Assembly: GCA_002431905.1 (NCBI GenBank) | Contig: DJER01000011.1 | Location: 1 to 13,889, forward strand | DNA from: Christensenella sp. UBA5893 | Lineage (GTDB): Bacteria; Bacillota; Clostridia; Christensenellales; UBA1242 | Reading direction: 5' to 3' | DNA length: 13,889 nt | Shown here: piece after piece, positions 1-6,555 of the stretch | Position numbering within the stretch: position 1 is the stretch's first letter | Layout: every line of letters begins with the position of its first letter | Made by a program: the position numbers and the translations under genes | The notes under the pieces: model-generated | Database searches by the model: none | The model's input: the letters and a program-made list of their open reading frames with translations, nothing else | Told to the model about the DNA's origin: nothing

Positions 1-185
1 CGATTATCTGACATATTTCTGTTTCCTAAATTAAAAATTCTAACCCAAGTTGCAATAGTTCCCTCAGAAATACAATAAGTTTTAGAAAGATAGCCATAAG
101 ATTTGCCCTCATTGATATGTTGCAAAGCAATATCTTTTTTGAATTCATTAGTATATTTATTAAATTTTTGTCCTTTACTAGCCAT
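1..185 (-). CDS. IS3-family transposase OrfA, N-terminal part (cut by window edge)
   Basis: Reading the minus strand from the ATG at 185 gives 61 codons that run off the left edge. The protein starts MASKGQKFNKYTNEF and continues through a helix-turn-helix with the segments SYGYLSKTYCISEGTIATWV. This is the typical start of OrfA proteins of IS3-family elements, the DNA-binding subunit that is normally fused by frameshifting to the DDE transposase OrfB. A Shine-Dalgarno site AGGAGGTG (193-200) lies 7 bases before the ATG. OrfB would lie outside the window, so I cannot say whether the element is intact. The family call is from motif recognition; the subgroup is not determined. It is not part of the neighbouring peptide operon but sits just downstream of its last gene. 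Confidence 0.85.
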   Translation of the reverse strand, partial: MASKGQKFNKYTNEFKKDIALQHINEGKSYGYLSKTYCISEGTIATWVRIFNLGNRNMSDN

Positions 186-190
186 AAAAA

Positions 191-234
191 ACACCTCCTA
201 TGGTAATTATACCATAAGAGGTGTCTAATTTGAA
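191..234 (-). promoter_or_regulatory. orfA promoter and RBS inside a palindrome
   Basis: On the minus strand a -35 box TTCAAA (229-234) is followed after 17 bases by TATAAT (206-211). Positions 191-224 form an inverted repeat with 15 of 17 pairs matched; the mismatches are 198/217 and the central 206/209. One arm contains the SD AGGAGGTG and the other its complement CACCTCTT. A transcript from this promoter would start near 199 and lack the far arm, leaving the SD free. A transcript entering from outside would carry both arms and bury the SD. Confidence 0.7.
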
Positions 235-280
235 GTAACCCCTTTTTATTTTTGCGGTGCAAAAATGGGGTTCACTTCAA
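230..280. repeat. IS terminal inverted repeat and nested hairpin
   Basis: TTGAAGTAACCCC (230-242) is mirrored by GGGGTTCACTTCAA (267-280) with one extra base. Inside it TTTTTGC (249-255) pairs with GCAAAAA (259-265). Read from the minus strand, TGAAGTGAACCCC starting at 279 looks like the outer tip of an IS3-family element (TG... end), which would place the insertion boundary at about 279, only 16 bases past the end of the helicase gene. The tip assignment is inferred; the other IS end and the target duplication are not visible. Confidence 0.6.
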
Positions 281-294
281 TTGCTATGGCTTTT

Positions 295-2322
295 TTATTT
301 TGTTTCTGCAAATTCAATAAGTGGAGATTTTTGACCAACATAATAAATGTTTAATTGTTGCAACGCTCGAGTGCAAGCAACGTACAAAATATGTTTGTCT
401 ATTGTTGAATTGTAATTTTCATTTGAAACATTTGGCAAAATTATGGCATCAAATTCAAGTCCTTTGGCATAAAACACGCTTGTTAGTATTGGCTTGCTTA
501 TTTCTATTTGTGTTTTGTTTTCGGTCAAGGTATAGCAGTTTGTTAGATATTTTGCATATTTTTTAACTTCTTCGTTAGACTTACAAATAATCGCAATTCT
601 TTCATATTTGGATTGTAGGGTTTTAATTTGTGCTTTTAGTTGTTTAATGTTTTCTTCAAAGTTGAAACTTTCTATAATTTGTGGTTCTTTGCCATTTCGA
701 ATAAAATTACTGCAATATGTTTTGCCAACAATTTTATAAGCAAATTTTGAGATGTTTGATGTAGAACGATAGTTTGTTGTCAAATTGTAAAATTTTGCAT
801 TATTAAAAGTTGCGCCAATTGCTTTTTCATTGCTTTCTGAAAAAATTAGGTTTTGGTCATAGTCACCAACCATTGTGAAATTGGCTTGTGGAAATATTTC
901 TTTTATCAACGCTATTGAAATAGCGTCATAATCTTGCATTTCATCAACAAATATTTGCTTTATAAAATTGTTTTGTTCTATTCCATAAAGTTTAGATTTA
1001 ATATACAAAAGTGCAGGCATATCTTCAAAGCGTATGTCATTTTTATCGTAAATGTTTTTTGAAAGATGGTTTAAATCCAAAAATTTTTTGTATATATCAA
1101 TTATGCTGTCACTAAAAACCTTTTTATAAAAATATGAAACAAGTTGTTCTTTTATTTTTGATTGCGCTGTATTTGTTTTTTGATAGAAAAATTCATTGGT
1201 TATGCGGTCGGCGGTTACTTCAATTGATTTTTTTATGTCCATTTGGTTAGGACAAAAATAATAATTTTTTATAATTTCGGGTGATAGTGTTTTGTTTGAA
1301 ATCTTTATATCATCAATTATTTTGTCTGTTGAATTGTATTTTGACAAAAAATTTTGTAGTTTTTCAAAAAATTGATACCCATATTTTGTTGTGCATTCAC
1401 TGTATCTAAGTTCATTGCCGGCAATCAGGTCATCAATTAAGATGCTTTTTTCTCTTGCAAAACCTATGTCCTTCATTTGATTGTTAAAAATTGTTACGAT
1501 ATTTAATGTCGTAACATTTTCTTCGCCAAGTTCTGGTAGCAAATGACTAATATATTCTGTAAATAATTTGTTTGGCGAAATTATCAAAACATTTTTGCTT
1601 GTTAAATTTTCTCTATCAAGATATAAAAGATATGCAATTCGATGCATTCCAATTGATGTTTTTCCACTACCGGCAATGCCATTTACAACAACAGAAGTAT
1701 ATTGATTTTCACGAATAATTTTGTCCTGTTCGCTTTGTATTGTTGAAACTATATTTTTCATATATGGAGTAGAAGTAGCGTTTAGTGAGTCACGCAACAT
1801 ATCATCACAATAGTTTGAATCTATGTCATAATAATCAATCAGTTTAGCATTTTCAATTTTAAATTGCCTTTTGCTTTTTAGTGTTACATCAATTTTGCCC
1901 ATTGGTGCAATGTAACTTGTTTTTCCTAAACTTGAATTGTAAAACAATGAACAAATTGGGGTTCGCCAGTCAATAACAGAAAATTCATCTCTATAATTTG
2001 TTATGTTTTTTGTGCCTATATAATAGCACAAATTTTCGCAATTTTCGGTCAAGTTAATTTTTGCAAAATATGGAGAGTATTTAATTTTGGCATATCTATA
2101 ATTTTCATTTTGGAGATATTCAATTGAAGATTCCAATTGCTTTAAATGTGCAGACAAAAATTTTCTAGTTTCAGATTCGGTTGTTTTGTCCATATAGTCA
2201 ATGTGGCTTTTTTTGTAGTCGTCATTAAAAATCTCAATTTGGCTGTTATTTTTGTCCACTATTTTTTTAAGCACATTTTCAACACCTTGCAAGTAGTTAT
2301 TTTCTAATTCAAAATCAATCAT
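295..2322 (-). CDS. helD: HelD-type UvrD/Rep-family (SF1) helicase
   Basis: A 675-aa ATPase of the HelD group, which in Bacillus binds RNA polymerase and pries it off stalled DNA complexes. Seen: an N-terminal coiled-coil stretch (about 1-75), the HelD-typical region YIGTKN...VIDWRTPICSLFYN...YIAPMG (about 100-145), and then the SF1 motifs: Walker A NGIAGSGKTS (about 214-223), DEMQD (about 460), MVGDYDQN (about 484), TTNYRST (about 515), YAKGLEFDAIILPN (about 618) and YVACTRA near the end. An ATG at 2334 is possible but has no RBS. The ATG at 2322 has GGGAG five bases upstream and follows the previous stop by 2 bases, so it is preferred and suggests translational coupling. The length is at the short end for HelD. 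The C-terminus looks natural, so the nearby IS has not cut it. Why it sits in a peptide operon is unknown. Confidence 0.88.
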   Translation of the reverse strand: MIDFELENNYLQGVENVLKKIVDKNNSQIEIFNDDYKKSHIDYMDKTTESETRKFLSAHLKQLESSIEYLQNENYRYAKIKYSPYFAKINLTENCENLCYYIGTKNITNYRDEFSVIDWRTPICSLFYNSSLGKTSYIAPMGKIDVTLKSKRQFKIENAKLIDYYDIDSNYCDDMLRDSLNATSTPYMKNIVSTIQSEQDKIIRENQYTSVVVNGIAGSGKTSIGMHRIAYLLYLDRENLTSKNVLIISPNKLFTEYISHLLPELGEENVTTLNIVTIFNNQMKDIGFAREKSILIDDLIAGNELRYSECTTKYGYQFFEKLQNFLSKYNSTDKIIDDIKISNKTLSPEIIKNYYFCPNQMDIKKSIEVTADRITNEFFYQKTNTAQSKIKEQLVSYFYKKVFSDSIIDIYKKFLDLNHLSKNIYDKNDIRFEDMPALLYIKSKLYGIEQNNFIKQIFVDEMQDYDAISIALIKEIFPQANFTMVGDYDQNLIFSESNEKAIGATFNNAKFYNLTTNYRSTSNISKFAYKIVGKTYCSNFIRNGKEPQIIESFNFEENIKQLKAQIKTLQSKYERIAIICKSNEEVKKYAKYLTNCYTLTENKTQIEISKPILTSVFYAKGLEFDAIILPNVSNENYNSTIDKHILYVACTRALQQLNIYYVGQKSPLIEFAETK

Positions 2323-2324
2323 AT

Positions 2325-4049
2325 TTACTCCCATATCATAAAATTTTTCAAATAGAATGAATTCTTTGTTTTTTCTTTTGCGATAGAATGGATGTCATTT
2401 TTAATTTTAATTTTTTTTGCGTCGCATTTTACTGTGTTAATTTTATAGTAACTTAAGGAATCCCATTTATCTGTTATCTTACAATTGGCTGTTGTTATAA
2501 AATCATTAAACTCGCAGTGATCAATTAAATTTAAATATTTTTTTAGATACTTTTTCGTGATTTTTAAATTATGCGTGGTTTCACCCGGAAAATCAAATAG
2601 AAGACTAACTGATGTTACAATGTTATATTTTTTACAAAGTTTCAAAATTGCCAATGCATCATTTATTTTTATACCTTTGTGCATTTTATCTAATAGCTTT
2701 TGATCAAAACTCTCTAATCCAAAAAATAACATCTTACACCCAAATTTTTTTAGTTTACATATTATTTCTTCGTTGTTAAGTGCCTTATCGAATCGAAAAG
2801 TGCCCTTCCAAAAAATATTTATGCCATTGGAATGTAAAAGTTCTAACAGTTTAATCATTGCGGTAGGGACAAGGCAATCATCAACAAACACTATCCTGTT
2901 TACATTCATCTTTGATAAATTATAAATCTTGTTGTAAATATTATTTATGCTGTAGCAGAAATTGTCTGTACTATGTCTGTCGCAAAAAAGGCATTTTTTA
3001 TAGTAGCATTCTTGCATAAACCTAATGGTTGCCACATTATTGGCTGGGATATAATTAGAAAAATTAATTCCTTTATATGTTGTAATTTGCGCTTTATTTG
3101 TTCTGCAAATTTGCGACATAGACAAAACTACAGAAAAATATTTACTCCAAGTTGAAAAATCATACTTGCCATTAATAATTGTAGCATTATCTATTAAAAT
3201 TGCTTTCTTTTTTGTTAACTCAAATAATGTTAAAGAGAAAATAACAGCTGAGATTAATCCTTCGAATTTTTCAAATGAAATGATAAAATTATAATTCTTG
3301 AGAATATTATTCTGCAATATTGTTAAAATTCTTTCTTTGTAAAATTTATAATAAATAGTTGACCTATAATTATTTATTGTTCGTTTAATTTTCTTTTCAT
3401 CTAGATAATCGCATAATAATAAAGTAGAAAATGTGAATTGATATAAATTGTATATTTTTTTATAGATTATTCTTCTTTTTGCCAAATAATTATACAAGTT
3501 ATTTACTGTGTTTGCACTTGTTTTCATAGTTTTATTAAATTCATTTATCTTTTTTTCATCATAAACCCATCTGTTAAACTCGCAGTTTAAATCAAAGAAA
3601 AAACAATTATTGTTGGCACTAAGTGATTGATAAATTTCATATGTTTTTGTGTTAAAACTATTTGCTGGGTGAAATGGTATGTCAAGAACAATGAAGGTTT
3701 TTGTTTCAGTTGTTAATGCTATTGCCTCAACTTTTGCATATATTTGGTTAAAACTGAATATTTGAACATCATCGTCATTTTGATTATCACCCTTAAGTTT
3801 GCAAATTTTATTATTTCTGTCAATTTCTATTATTCTATGGACAATGAAATTATGTGCTTTATTGTCTGCTGCAACAACTATGTCGCCAACTTTTAATTTT
3901 GAAGAGTCTTTTATTGGAACTATATTTACAGTATCATTTGACGCGATTGTTGGTAGCATGCTAGAACCTTTTAATGTGATTTGTTTAATTTTCCCTGATT
4001 TAATTTTACTTATTAATAAGTTTTTAATTGTCGTTTTTGATAGCTTCAT
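2325..4049 (-). CDS. S26-type (Ser/His) protease domain fused to a radical SAM enzyme
   Basis: A 574-aa two-part protein. Residues 1-110 match signal-peptidase-like S26 domains: LKGSSMLP with likely nucleophile Ser30, FIVHRIIEI with His71 in place of the usual Lys (as in SipW-type enzymes), and LKGDN with Asp88. No membrane anchor precedes the Ser box, so this half is probably cytosolic. Residues 115-330 (IVLDIPFHP..., FFDLNCEF...) resemble the N-terminal Rossmann-like part of B12-type radical SAM proteins, without a DxHxxG cobalamin motif. Residues 340-560 are a radical SAM domain with Cys348, Cys353 and Cys356, FGLES (443-447) and DFPGET (486-491). The cysteine spacing CX4CX2C differs from the usual CX3CX2C. 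The start overlaps the upstream maturase gene by 26 bases. Role by inference: second modification of the precursor plus leader cleavage. A stand-alone role for either half cannot be excluded. Confidence 0.8.
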   Translation of the reverse strand: MKLSKTTIKNLLISKIKSGKIKQITLKGSSMLPTIASNDTVNIVPIKDSSKLKVGDIVVAADNKAHNFIVHRIIEIDRNNKICKLKGDNQNDDDVQIFSFNQIYAKVEAIALTTETKTFIVLDIPFHPANSFNTKTYEIYQSLSANNNCFFFDLNCEFNRWVYDEKKINEFNKTMKTSANTVNNLYNYLAKRRIIYKKIYNLYQFTFSTLLLCDYLDEKKIKRTINNYRSTIYYKFYKERILTILQNNILKNYNFIISFEKFEGLISAVIFSLTLFELTKKKAILIDNATIINGKYDFSTWSKYFSVVLSMSQICRTNKAQITTYKGINFSNYIPANNVATIRFMQECYYKKCLFCDRHSTDNFCYSINNIYNKIYNLSKMNVNRIVFVDDCLVPTAMIKLLELLHSNGINIFWKGTFRFDKALNNEEIICKLKKFGCKMLFFGLESFDQKLLDKMHKGIKINDALAILKLCKKYNIVTSVSLLFDFPGETTHNLKITKKYLKKYLNLIDHCEFNDFITTANCKITDKWDSLSYYKINTVKCDAKKIKIKNDIHSIAKEKTKNSFYLKNFMIWE

Positions 4050-5079
4050 ATATAAATTTCGCCTCTCTACAGTTTTGTTCTACTGGCAAGATGTTCTTAC
4101 CATCTGTCTTGTTGTTCATATAAGTGCTGACTGGACAATTTCCACAACAAGACCTATATTTACACTTGTAGCATTCTGAGGATTTATCATCTGGCAAAAG
4201 CATATATTTATCAAAACTTTTCCATGCGTCTGAAAGAGAAATTTTTTTTAAATTTTGTTCACTAAATTCAGCAAAGTTACATATCCTAGCACCACAATTT
4301 GAACCAATATAAATGCTTTTTCTTCCTGCATAACATTTATATAAAAAATCTATTTTATTTTTATCCTTATATCGAGATGGATATGTTTTCCATTCATTTA
4401 ATTTTTTATCCTTTATATAGTTCATAAATTTTGTAAATTTACTATTTATTATATTTGAGCTTTGATTATTAGAAAAATTTTTGCTTTTTAAAATGATTAA
4501 GTCAAACTTAAATGGTAACCCCATTTTACTACAAAGCTTTTCCATTTTTACAAAATCTTTGCAATTTTTTTCCATTATAACAGTTTTTAGATGTAAATTG
4601 ATTTTATTTGAAGTTAAAAGCTTAATATTGCTAATTACTTTATTAAAACCATTTTTTATTTTACATATATCTTCATAGGTCTTGTTGTTTGCACCATAAA
4701 GACTAATTTCAATTTTTTTTGGAGCATATTCTTTAAAAAGTTCCAAATATTTATCTATAAAATAGCCATTCGTAAAAAGACTAATTTTTAGCCCCTTATT
4801 AATACAGTAATGATATATTTTCTCAAAATCCGGATGAAGAAGAGGTTCACCTCCCGTAATTGTGATATATTTGCAGCCTTGCTTTAAAAGTTGATCAATA
4901 ATAGATTTAAAATCATTAAACTTCAAAAGCCTTTGTTCAATATCTTGATTATAACAATGAATACATTTAAAATTGCAAGAAGTTAAAATTTCTATCGTGG
5001 CTGTTTCTAATGCTCTTTCGGAGTAGATCTTCTTTATTTTATTTTTTTTAATATATTCCATTATTTCTTTTTTAATCAT
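4024..5079 (-). CDS. Radical SAM/SPASM peptide maturase
   Basis: A 351-aa enzyme with a canonical radical SAM cluster motif CNFKCIHC (Cys35, Cys39, Cys42) and the SAM-contacting TGGEP (75-79). A C-terminal SPASM-type set of cysteines follows: Cys249, 262, 267, 303, 306, 311, 312, 315 and 337, expected to hold auxiliary Fe-S clusters. This layout is shared by PqqE-like and sactipeptide or ranthipeptide maturases, which build carbon-sulfur or carbon-carbon links in peptides. An upstream TTG at 5082 is in frame, but the ATG at 5079 has AAGGA at a good distance and is chosen. It overlaps the PqqD-like gene by 8 bases and the next gene by 26, so the operon is tight. The substrate is probably the 41-aa peptide encoded just upstream; the exact crosslink cannot be read from sequence. 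Confidence 0.9.
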   Translation of the reverse strand: MIKKEIMEYIKKNKIKKIYSERALETATIEILTSCNFKCIHCYNQDIEQRLLKFNDFKSIIDQLLKQGCKYITITGGEPLLHPDFEKIYHYCINKGLKISLFTNGYFIDKYLELFKEYAPKKIEISLYGANNKTYEDICKIKNGFNKVISNIKLLTSNKINLHLKTVIMEKNCKDFVKMEKLCSKMGLPFKFDLIILKSKNFSNNQSSNIINSKFTKFMNYIKDKKLNEWKTYPSRYKDKNKIDFLYKCYAGRKSIYIGSNCGARICNFAEFSEQNLKKISLSDAWKSFDKYMLLPDDKSSECYKCKYRSCCGNCPVSTYMNNKTDGKNILPVEQNCREAKFIYEAIKNDN

Positions 5080-5341
5080 CAATCAAAATCCTTTTTGCTT
5101 TTAAATCTTCTAAGCACCCATTTAGGTCATGACAAGCTTCATGATAGCTTACGCTGTATTCTTTAGTTATGTTTTTAACTATTTGTTCATTGTCTAGTTT
5201 ATTTTTTAGACAATCAAGGATGTATGATGCTGTTTCATTTAAAATTATTATAGTAGAGTTATCAAAGAGTGAATCGTCATTATTCATTATCACATACTTT
5301 TCACTGATTTTTTCATAAGATAATTTTTCATTAATTCTCAT
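5072..5341 (-). CDS. PqqD-like RiPP recognition element (RRE) protein
   Basis: An 89-aa protein whose middle and end, from TIIILNETASYILDCL to LEDLKAKRILID, follow the PqqD pattern: two short strands, then the helix around LNETAS, a helix with the D/N-E-Q-I-V pattern, and a last helix ending in L..K.I.I. PqqD-like proteins are winged-helix chaperones that bind a leader peptide and deliver it to a radical SAM enzyme. The position between a small peptide gene and a SPASM enzyme supports this. The start ATG at 5341 has a GGTG site 5-6 bases upstream. The stop overlaps the start of the maturase gene. The assignment rests on fold pattern and context, as this family is weakly conserved. Confidence 0.83.
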   Translation of the reverse strand: MRINEKLSYEKISEKYVIMNNDDSLFDNSTIIILNETASYILDCLKNKLDNEQIVKNITKEYSVSYHEACHDLNGCLEDLKAKRILIDD

Positions 5342-5365
5342 ATTTCACCACATTTAAAATAAAAT

Positions 5366-5392
5366 AGTCTTAAATGAACAACATTTAAGACT
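5366..5392 (-). terminator. Hairpin between precursor and maturation genes (attenuator candidate)
   Basis: A perfect 11-bp stem AGTCTTAAATG / CATTTAAGACT with a 5-base loop. In the direction of transcription it is followed by ATTTTATTTT, a broken U tract, so it could stop part of the transcription after the precursor gene or protect the 3' end of a short precursor mRNA. RiPP operons commonly use such an element to make more precursor than enzyme. Confidence 0.65.
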
Positions 5393-5419
5393 CTGCTTGT
5401 ACTTAGGAATATTTTGCTT

Positions 5420-5545
5420 CTAATCTTCTCCATCATCACCATAATAACAAGAGTCATCATCGGAAGCATATGAGGAACAACCAATAAACAAAGGGATATC
5501 ATTAGTATTTAGTTCCTCTAAACTTGGTTTAACATATTTTTTCAT
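5420..5545 (-). CDS. Putative RiPP precursor peptide, 41 aa
   Basis: A short ORF between walJ and the PqqD-like gene. The leader part starts MKKYVKPSLEEL and contains YxxPxL (Tyr4, Pro7, Leu9), the motif recognised by RRE domains in lasso-peptide systems. A middle stretch NTNDIPLFIG follows, then a tail CSSYASDDDSCYYGDDGED with two Cys, three Tyr and seven acidic residues. The tail reads as two half repeats, each Cys, then Tyr, then an Asp pair (CSSYASDDDS and CYYGDDGED). It has an excellent SD GGAGGA (5551-5556) five bases before the ATG, and a consensus promoter. It is the first gene of an operon with an RRE protein and two radical SAM domains, which is why it is called a precursor. I do not recognise the peptide family; the leader/core boundary, perhaps near Gly22-Cys23, is a guess. 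Confidence 0.82.
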   Translation of the reverse strand: MKKYVKPSLEELNTNDIPLFIGCSSYASDDDSCYYGDDGED

Positions 5546-5565
5546 TTTAATCCTCCATTACTATA

Positions 5566-5594
5566 ATTAAATCATATTCTACTATGTTTGTCAA
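5566..5594 (-). promoter_or_regulatory. Promoter of the peptide operon
   Basis: On the minus strand TTGACA (5589-5594), a perfect -35, is followed after exactly 17 bases by TTTAAT (5566-5571). The start site would fall near 5559, giving a leader of about 14 bases that contains the GGAGGA ribosome site. It lies just past the stop codon of walJ, and no terminator separates the two genes, so some read-through from walJ is possible. Confidence 0.75.
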
Positions 5595-5601
5595 GATATT
5601 T

Positions 5602-6417
5602 TTATGCTTCTTTTTTAAGGGCAGTTTTGGTTTTGATTTCAAAAATATTGCCAAGTCGGTGTTGCATTGCAACATCAATAAAAATATTTTTGCCTTCAAT
5701 AATTCCTTTTTGCGCCAAAATTGCTTTTATGGTGTTGTAGGCAAGTGATGGACTGTTGTTTTCTTCGCTAAGGTGACCCAAAACAACTTGATTTGTTCCA
5801 CCAACCAATTGTGCAATAACTTCTGCGCTGGCACGATTTGAAAGGTGTCCTTTTTTTGATAGTATTCGTTTTTTAAGCACAACGGGATATTTGCTGTTGT
5901 TTGCAAGCAAATTTTCATCGTGATTTGCTTCCAAAATTACCAAATTGCTTCCTTTAAGTTTTTCAACAATTTCTGGTGGACAAAAGCCAAGGTCAGTTGC
6001 AATTGAAAATTTTGCGCCATTATTAAAAACAGAGTAGCCCAAACAAAGATTTGCATCGTGACTGAGTTTAAAGGTTGAAATTGTTAGGTCGCCAACATAA
6101 AAATCGGCATCTGAAAACGCAACTTTGTTTTGAGGTGCAATGCCCTTTATTTTGTTGTCTAAAACTGGCCATTCGGTTAGGTGGGCAAAAACTGGAGTGT
6201 CATATTTTTTGCTGAACATTCCAATGCTTTTAATGTGGTCGCTATGTTCGTGAGTGATTAAAATTCCATTTATATTTTTTGGCTCAACGCCTAAAAAAGT
6301 TAGTTTAGTTTCAATTTCAGAAAGTGGCAATCCTGCATCAATCAGCACCTTTGTGGTGTCGCTTGCAACCAAAGTGCAATTGCCTTTGCTTCCACTTCCA
6401 AGAGTAACAATTTTCAT
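5602..6417 (-). CDS. walJ: WalJ/YycJ-type metallo-beta-lactamase-fold hydrolase
   Basis: A 271-aa protein that begins MKIVTLGSGSKGNC, the usual start of WalJ, and carries the metal-binding motif HEHSDH (THEHSDHI) followed by later ligands in LSHDA and ATDLG and a C-terminal GHLS. WalJ-like proteins are dinuclear-metal nucleases tied to the WalRK cell-envelope and DNA-replication network of Firmicutes. The frame stays open upstream to 6504, but the extra 29 residues are unlike the family and have no RBS. The ATG at 6417 has AAAGGA seven bases upstream and matches the usual length of about 265 aa. Its neighbour is a divergent htrA; in many Firmicutes walJ and htrA are adjacent, usually in the same direction. 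walR and walK are not in this window. Confidence 0.9.
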   Translation of the reverse strand: MKIVTLGSGSKGNCTLVASDTTKVLIDAGLPLSEIETKLTFLGVEPKNINGILITHEHSDHIKSIGMFSKKYDTPVFAHLTEWPVLDNKIKGIAPQNKVAFSDADFYVGDLTISTFKLSHDANLCLGYSVFNNGAKFSIATDLGFCPPEIVEKLKGSNLVILEANHDENLLANNSKYPVVLKKRILSKKGHLSNRASAEVIAQLVGGTNQVVLGHLSEENNSPSLAYNTIKAILAQKGIIEGKNIFIDVAMQHRLGNIFEIKTKTALKKEA

Positions 6418-6439
6418 ATCATTTTCCTTTATGCAACAA

Positions 6440-6448
6440 ATTATATCA
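6440..6448 (-). promoter_or_regulatory. walJ promoter, extended -10
   Basis: On the minus strand TGATATAAT combines an extended TG (6447-6448) with a perfect -10 TATAAT (6440-6445). No good -35 is visible at 16-18 bases, as is normal for extended -10 promoters. Transcription would start about 16 bases before the chosen ATG. Confidence 0.6.
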
Positions 6449-6555
6449 CAAAATTTGGTTAAAAACATCACTTTTTGCACTATTTTTTGCCAATTTTTAG
6501 ACATTTTTTAAATGTTTTTTTGCCTTAAACTGCACAAACTATGTTTGAGGTTATT

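Noticed and set aside
26..262. Minus-strand open frame of 78 codons at the left edge
   Set aside because: It overlaps the IS orfA in another frame; the orfA frame has the RBS, promoter and a recognisable helix-turn-helix, while this one has no family features.
295..2322. HelD gene truncated by the IS insertion
   Set aside because: The frame contains all SF1 motifs to the end and a natural-looking C-terminus with its own stop 16 bases before the IS tip.
3799..4179. 126-codon plus-strand frame across the junction of the two radical SAM genes
   Set aside because: It is antisense to both genes, both of which show clear motifs on the minus strand; no RBS or promoter supports it.
295..5545. Lasso peptide cluster, suggested by the YxxPxL leader and RRE
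   Set aside because: No transglutaminase-like leader protease and no asparagine-synthetase-like cyclase are encoded; radical SAM enzymes are present instead.
6482..6540. htrA promoter in the T-rich stretch before 6541
   Set aside because: Candidate -10 TAAACT exists, but no -35 at 16-18 bases; too weak to list.
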